From Nonlabens dokdonensis DSW-6 (GTDB taxonomy: Bacteria > Bacteroidota > Bacteroidia > Flavobacteriales > Flavobacteriaceae), in contig NC_020156.1 of NCBI RefSeq assembly GCF_000332115.1, positions 682,001 to 746,000 of the forward strand: a DNA stretch of 64,000 bases, in the 5' to 3' direction. Below, one piece after another: positions 62,655 through 64,000 of this stretch. The notes under the pieces are model-generated. The model was not told the origin of the DNA. It saw nothing but the letters and a program-made list of their open reading frames with translations, and made no database searches. Position numbers and translations under genes: made by a program. How positions within the stretch are numbered: the stretch's first letter is position 1; each line of letters begins with the position of its first letter.

Positions 62655-63227
62655 ATGACAAACACATTTGGATTAACAGAATATGACGTGTACGATGATG
62701 AAGGCTATGATAGCTTTAACCGTGGTCGCAGGAAAATCAGAAGACAACGTAGGAAGTCCAGAAGGCTTGCGAGACGCTCTAAGAGAAAAATCAAAAGAGC
62801 ACCCAAACGTAAAATTTTGAGACGACCGCCTATTATAAAAGGACGACCGCGACCAATAAAGAAAAGGAAAGTTGTACGCAAAAAGTTACCGTCCAAAGTT
62901 CCTGTAAGTATTCTGATTCCAAAGGGCACGCCCATAAAATCTAAAGTACCGAACAAACCCATTTTTAAACCTACGTTGGTCAAAAAAGGAAAACCCAGTC
63001 CAACTAGTACTAAAGTGTCGAAAGCACAAATTGCAAGCCTGCAAGTTCCTGCTGCCATAGAAAAAGAAGCTGCTAAAAAGGCAATGAAATCAGATAGCAA
63101 AACAGGAAAAATAGTAAAAGTAATCGCCATCGTTGGTGTTACTGGAGCATTAGGTTTTGGCATCTATAAATACATTCAAATCAAAAAGAAGAGCAATGGA
63201 TATACTGGCGCAAATAAAGGAAAGTGA
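62655..63227 (+). CDS. Polybasic tail-anchored protein, 190 aa
   Basis: The N-terminus TEYDVYDDEGYDSF is acidic-aromatic, then residues ~22-85 are almost continuous Arg/Lys/Pro (RRKIRRQRRKSRRLARRS). A Lys/Pro linker leads to one membrane helix (VKVIAIVGVTGALGFGIYKY). The same layout recurs in the protein at 63427. It would bind nucleic acid or phospholipid at a membrane. It starts 2 bp after the previous stop. Function inferred only. Confidence 0.6.
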   Translation: MTNTFGLTEYDVYDDEGYDSFNRGRRKIRRQRRKSRRLARRSKRKIKRAPKRKILRRPPIIKGRPRPIKKRKVVRKKLPSKVPVSILIPKGTPIKSKVPNKPIFKPTLVKKGKPSPTSTKVSKAQIASLQVPAAIEKEAAKKAMKSDSKTGKIVKVIAIVGVTGALGFGIYKYIQIKKKSNGYTGANKGK

Positions 63228-63423
63228 GGTTTCTGAGAATGGAATTTTTGAAGAAGGATTTCTATATGGATCTGTGAAGAACATAGGAGAGAAAACTGCA
63301 AAAGTGAATGGCGTTTCTCTTGATCCAGGCGAAGCAAAAAGCTACCCATTTGTGGGTAAAGGCTACAAGAAAATTAATTACGAACCCAACGGAAGCACCT
63401 TGCGTATTCTGGAAGTACAATAA
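63196..63423 (+). CDS. Small beta protein, 75 aa
   Basis: Start ATG at 63196 overlaps the previous gene by 32 bp; a more upstream start would extend further into it. The sequence (GFLYGSVKNIGEKTAKVNGVSLDPGEAKSYPF) looks like a small all-beta domain, similar in layout to short phage or element structural proteins. No motif recognised. Confidence 0.6.
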   Translation: MDILAQIKESEVSENGIFEEGFLYGSVKNIGEKTAKVNGVSLDPGEAKSYPFVGKGYKKINYEPNGSTLRILEVQ

Positions 63424-63426
63424 TCT

Positions 63427-63867
63427 ATGATTACAGGAGAAACAGAATATATGCTGGACGATAACTACGACGATTTCTTCGGAAATAAGAAGAAACGTAA
63501 AGCGCGTCGTGCCAAAAGAAAAGCACGAAGAGCCGCTAGAAGAAGTGCGCCAAAGCGGATTGCTCGTCGAGCAAAAAGCAAAGCCTTCTTTTCTAAACTA
63601 GGTACTGCCGTTCAAGATATGGGCGGTGCTACAGCTATAGGTGCCGCGATTGACACCATTGCACAACCAAAACCAACAACAGTATTTGGAGGTGCTACAG
63701 ATGCACCATCAGATTATGACTTTTCCTTTGGCGCACCAGATGTTCCTGAAGAAGAGAAGAAAGGCATACCGACAATCGTGTTTGTTCTAGGTGGTGTCGT
63801 TGTAGTGGGCGTAGTGGGATTAGTGGTTATCAAGAGCAAAAATAACAAGCAACTCTACCAGCAATGA
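63427..63867 (+). CDS. Polybasic tail-anchored protein, 146 aa
   Basis: Same architecture as the protein at 62655: TEYMLDDNYDDFF acidic-aromatic start, ~40 residues of Arg/Lys (KKKRKARRAKRKARRAARRS), a Gly/Ala/Pro linker and a C-terminal membrane helix (GIPTIVFVLGGVVVVGVVGLVVI). Probably a duplicated family in a membrane-DNA interface. The stop overlaps the next start (ATGA). Confidence 0.62.
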   Translation: MITGETEYMLDDNYDDFFGNKKKRKARRAKRKARRAARRSAPKRIARRAKSKAFFSKLGTAVQDMGGATAIGAAIDTIAQPKPTTVFGGATDAPSDYDFSFGAPDVPEEEKKGIPTIVFVLGGVVVVGVVGLVVIKSKNNKQLYQQ

Positions 63868-64000
63868 TAGTCCCAATTCCATCAAATAAAGAGCGATTTA
63901 AAATCAGGCTTGGAATTACTTCTAAAATGCCGGTGCAATTGGGTATTCGAGTGTATGATCCGCGATATCCCAACACCTATTATTTCAGAAGGAAGGCACA
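63864..64000 (+). CDS. Partial gene at window edge
   Basis: Starts at the ATG overlapping the previous stop and runs off the window. It begins MIVPIPSNKERFKIRLGI and continues with beta-type sequence (MPVQLGIRVYDPRYPNTYYF). It could be another structural protein of the element; too short to assign. Confidence 0.55.
   Translation, partial: MIVPIPSNKERFKIRLGITSKMPVQLGIRVYDPRYPNTYYFRRKA

Larger units (their letters stand above)
27382..64000. mobile_element. Integrative element at tRNA-Arg, right end outside window
   Basis: The left boundary is the tRNA-Arg gene, next to a large serine recombinase and a divergent repressor-type control region. Downstream is a plus-strand backbone of ~25 mostly overlapping genes (replication initiator-like, methyltransferase, helicase, AAA ATPases, small membrane proteins) broken by mercury-resistance and defence cargo. 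I found no second copy of the tRNA 3' end inside the window, so the other attachment site lies beyond 64 kb or is shorter than I can recognise. No conjugation genes, and no portal, tail or large-terminase genes, were seen. It is either a non-tailed prophage-like element or a phage-plasmid-like island. Confidence 0.8.

Noticed and set aside
1..64000. CRISPR arrays and rRNA genes
   Set aside because: No regularly spaced direct repeats with unique spacers and no rRNA-like sequence were seen. The dispersed palindrome is irregularly spaced and lies mostly in genes.
27456..64000. Second attachment site (repeat of tRNA-Arg 3' end)
   Set aside because: I found no repeat of the T-arm/acceptor sequence elsewhere in the window, so the right end cannot be placed.

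Overview
The window looks like a chromosome segment of a low-GC Flavobacteriia bacterium (Bacteroidota). The grounds are TAnnTTTG-type -7 promoter elements, few Shine-Dalgarno sites, heavy use of ATGA/TAATG gene coupling, many small lipoproteins, and family content (DUF4291, flavobacterial lipoproteins, a MerTP fusion). The genus cannot be fixed from the sequence. The whole window, chromosome and mobile element alike, is studded with a perfect 16-bp palindrome, CGCTTTCGCGAAAGCG. It has 16 copies with an intact 14-bp core, and in genes it is nearly always read as Ala-Phe-Ala-Lys-Ala.

Region 1 (1-7.5 kb, minus strand) holds paralogous secreted YD-repeat-like proteins, small membrane proteins, a lipoprotein and a frameshifted papain-family peptidase. 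A shared motif, TAAGGCAATTGCCCTATT, lies about 50-70 bp upstream of the start of five transcription units, which suggests a common regulator. Region 2 (7.7-10.8 kb) has a rhodanese, an AraC-type regulator, a lipoprotein, an outer-membrane barrel protein and an AhpD-like protein. Region 3 (11.0-18.0 kb) is an NAD/ADP-ribose island. It contains an NrtR-type Nudix regulator with three matching candidate operators, nicotinamide phosphoribosyltransferase, a PRPP-synthetase-like enzyme, a crystallin-J1/ADP-ribosylation family protein, KptA RNA 2'-phosphotransferase, a metallophosphatase, a 2OG-Fe(II) oxygenase, a macrodomain protein and DUF4291. Region 4 (18.0-27.2 kb) has an outer-membrane protein with a poly-Ser tract, a large BNR/VPS10-like secreted protein, an LRR-Roc-COR-TIR protein followed by two small genes (one TerB-like), and a universal stress protein.

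Region 5 (27.4 kb to beyond the window end) is a large integrative element inserted at a tRNA-Arg(TCG) gene. A large serine recombinase sits at the boundary and its reading frame runs antisense through the whole tRNA. After an immunity-like divergent control region comes a long plus-strand backbone: a replication-initiator-like winged-helix protein, a glycosyltransferase, an adenine-methyltransferase-like protein plus a strawberry-notch-type helicase (comparable to the phage P1 DarB domain set), a MoxR-type ATPase with a probable partner, a DnaA-domain-IV-like protein, and a packaging/Zot-like P-loop ATPase. At the right end is a run of small proteins pairing acidic or polybasic stretches with single C-terminal membrane helices, possibly virion components. 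No tail, portal or large-terminase gene is visible, and no conjugation genes either.

Cargo breaks the backbone at three points. The first is a mercury-resistance-like cassette (ArsR regulator, MerTP, MerA-like flavoprotein, GDCC protein). The second is a minus-strand defence block with a CD-NTase/Cap5 CBASS pair and an AAA ATPase/DUF4276 pair. The third is a SIR2-like gene plus an AbiE toxin-antitoxin pair. The right end of the element is outside the window. The best candidates for something undescribed are the putative tailless-virus-like backbone at 54-64 kb, the in-frame AFAKA palindrome, and the NAD/ADP-ribose island next to a TIR protein.
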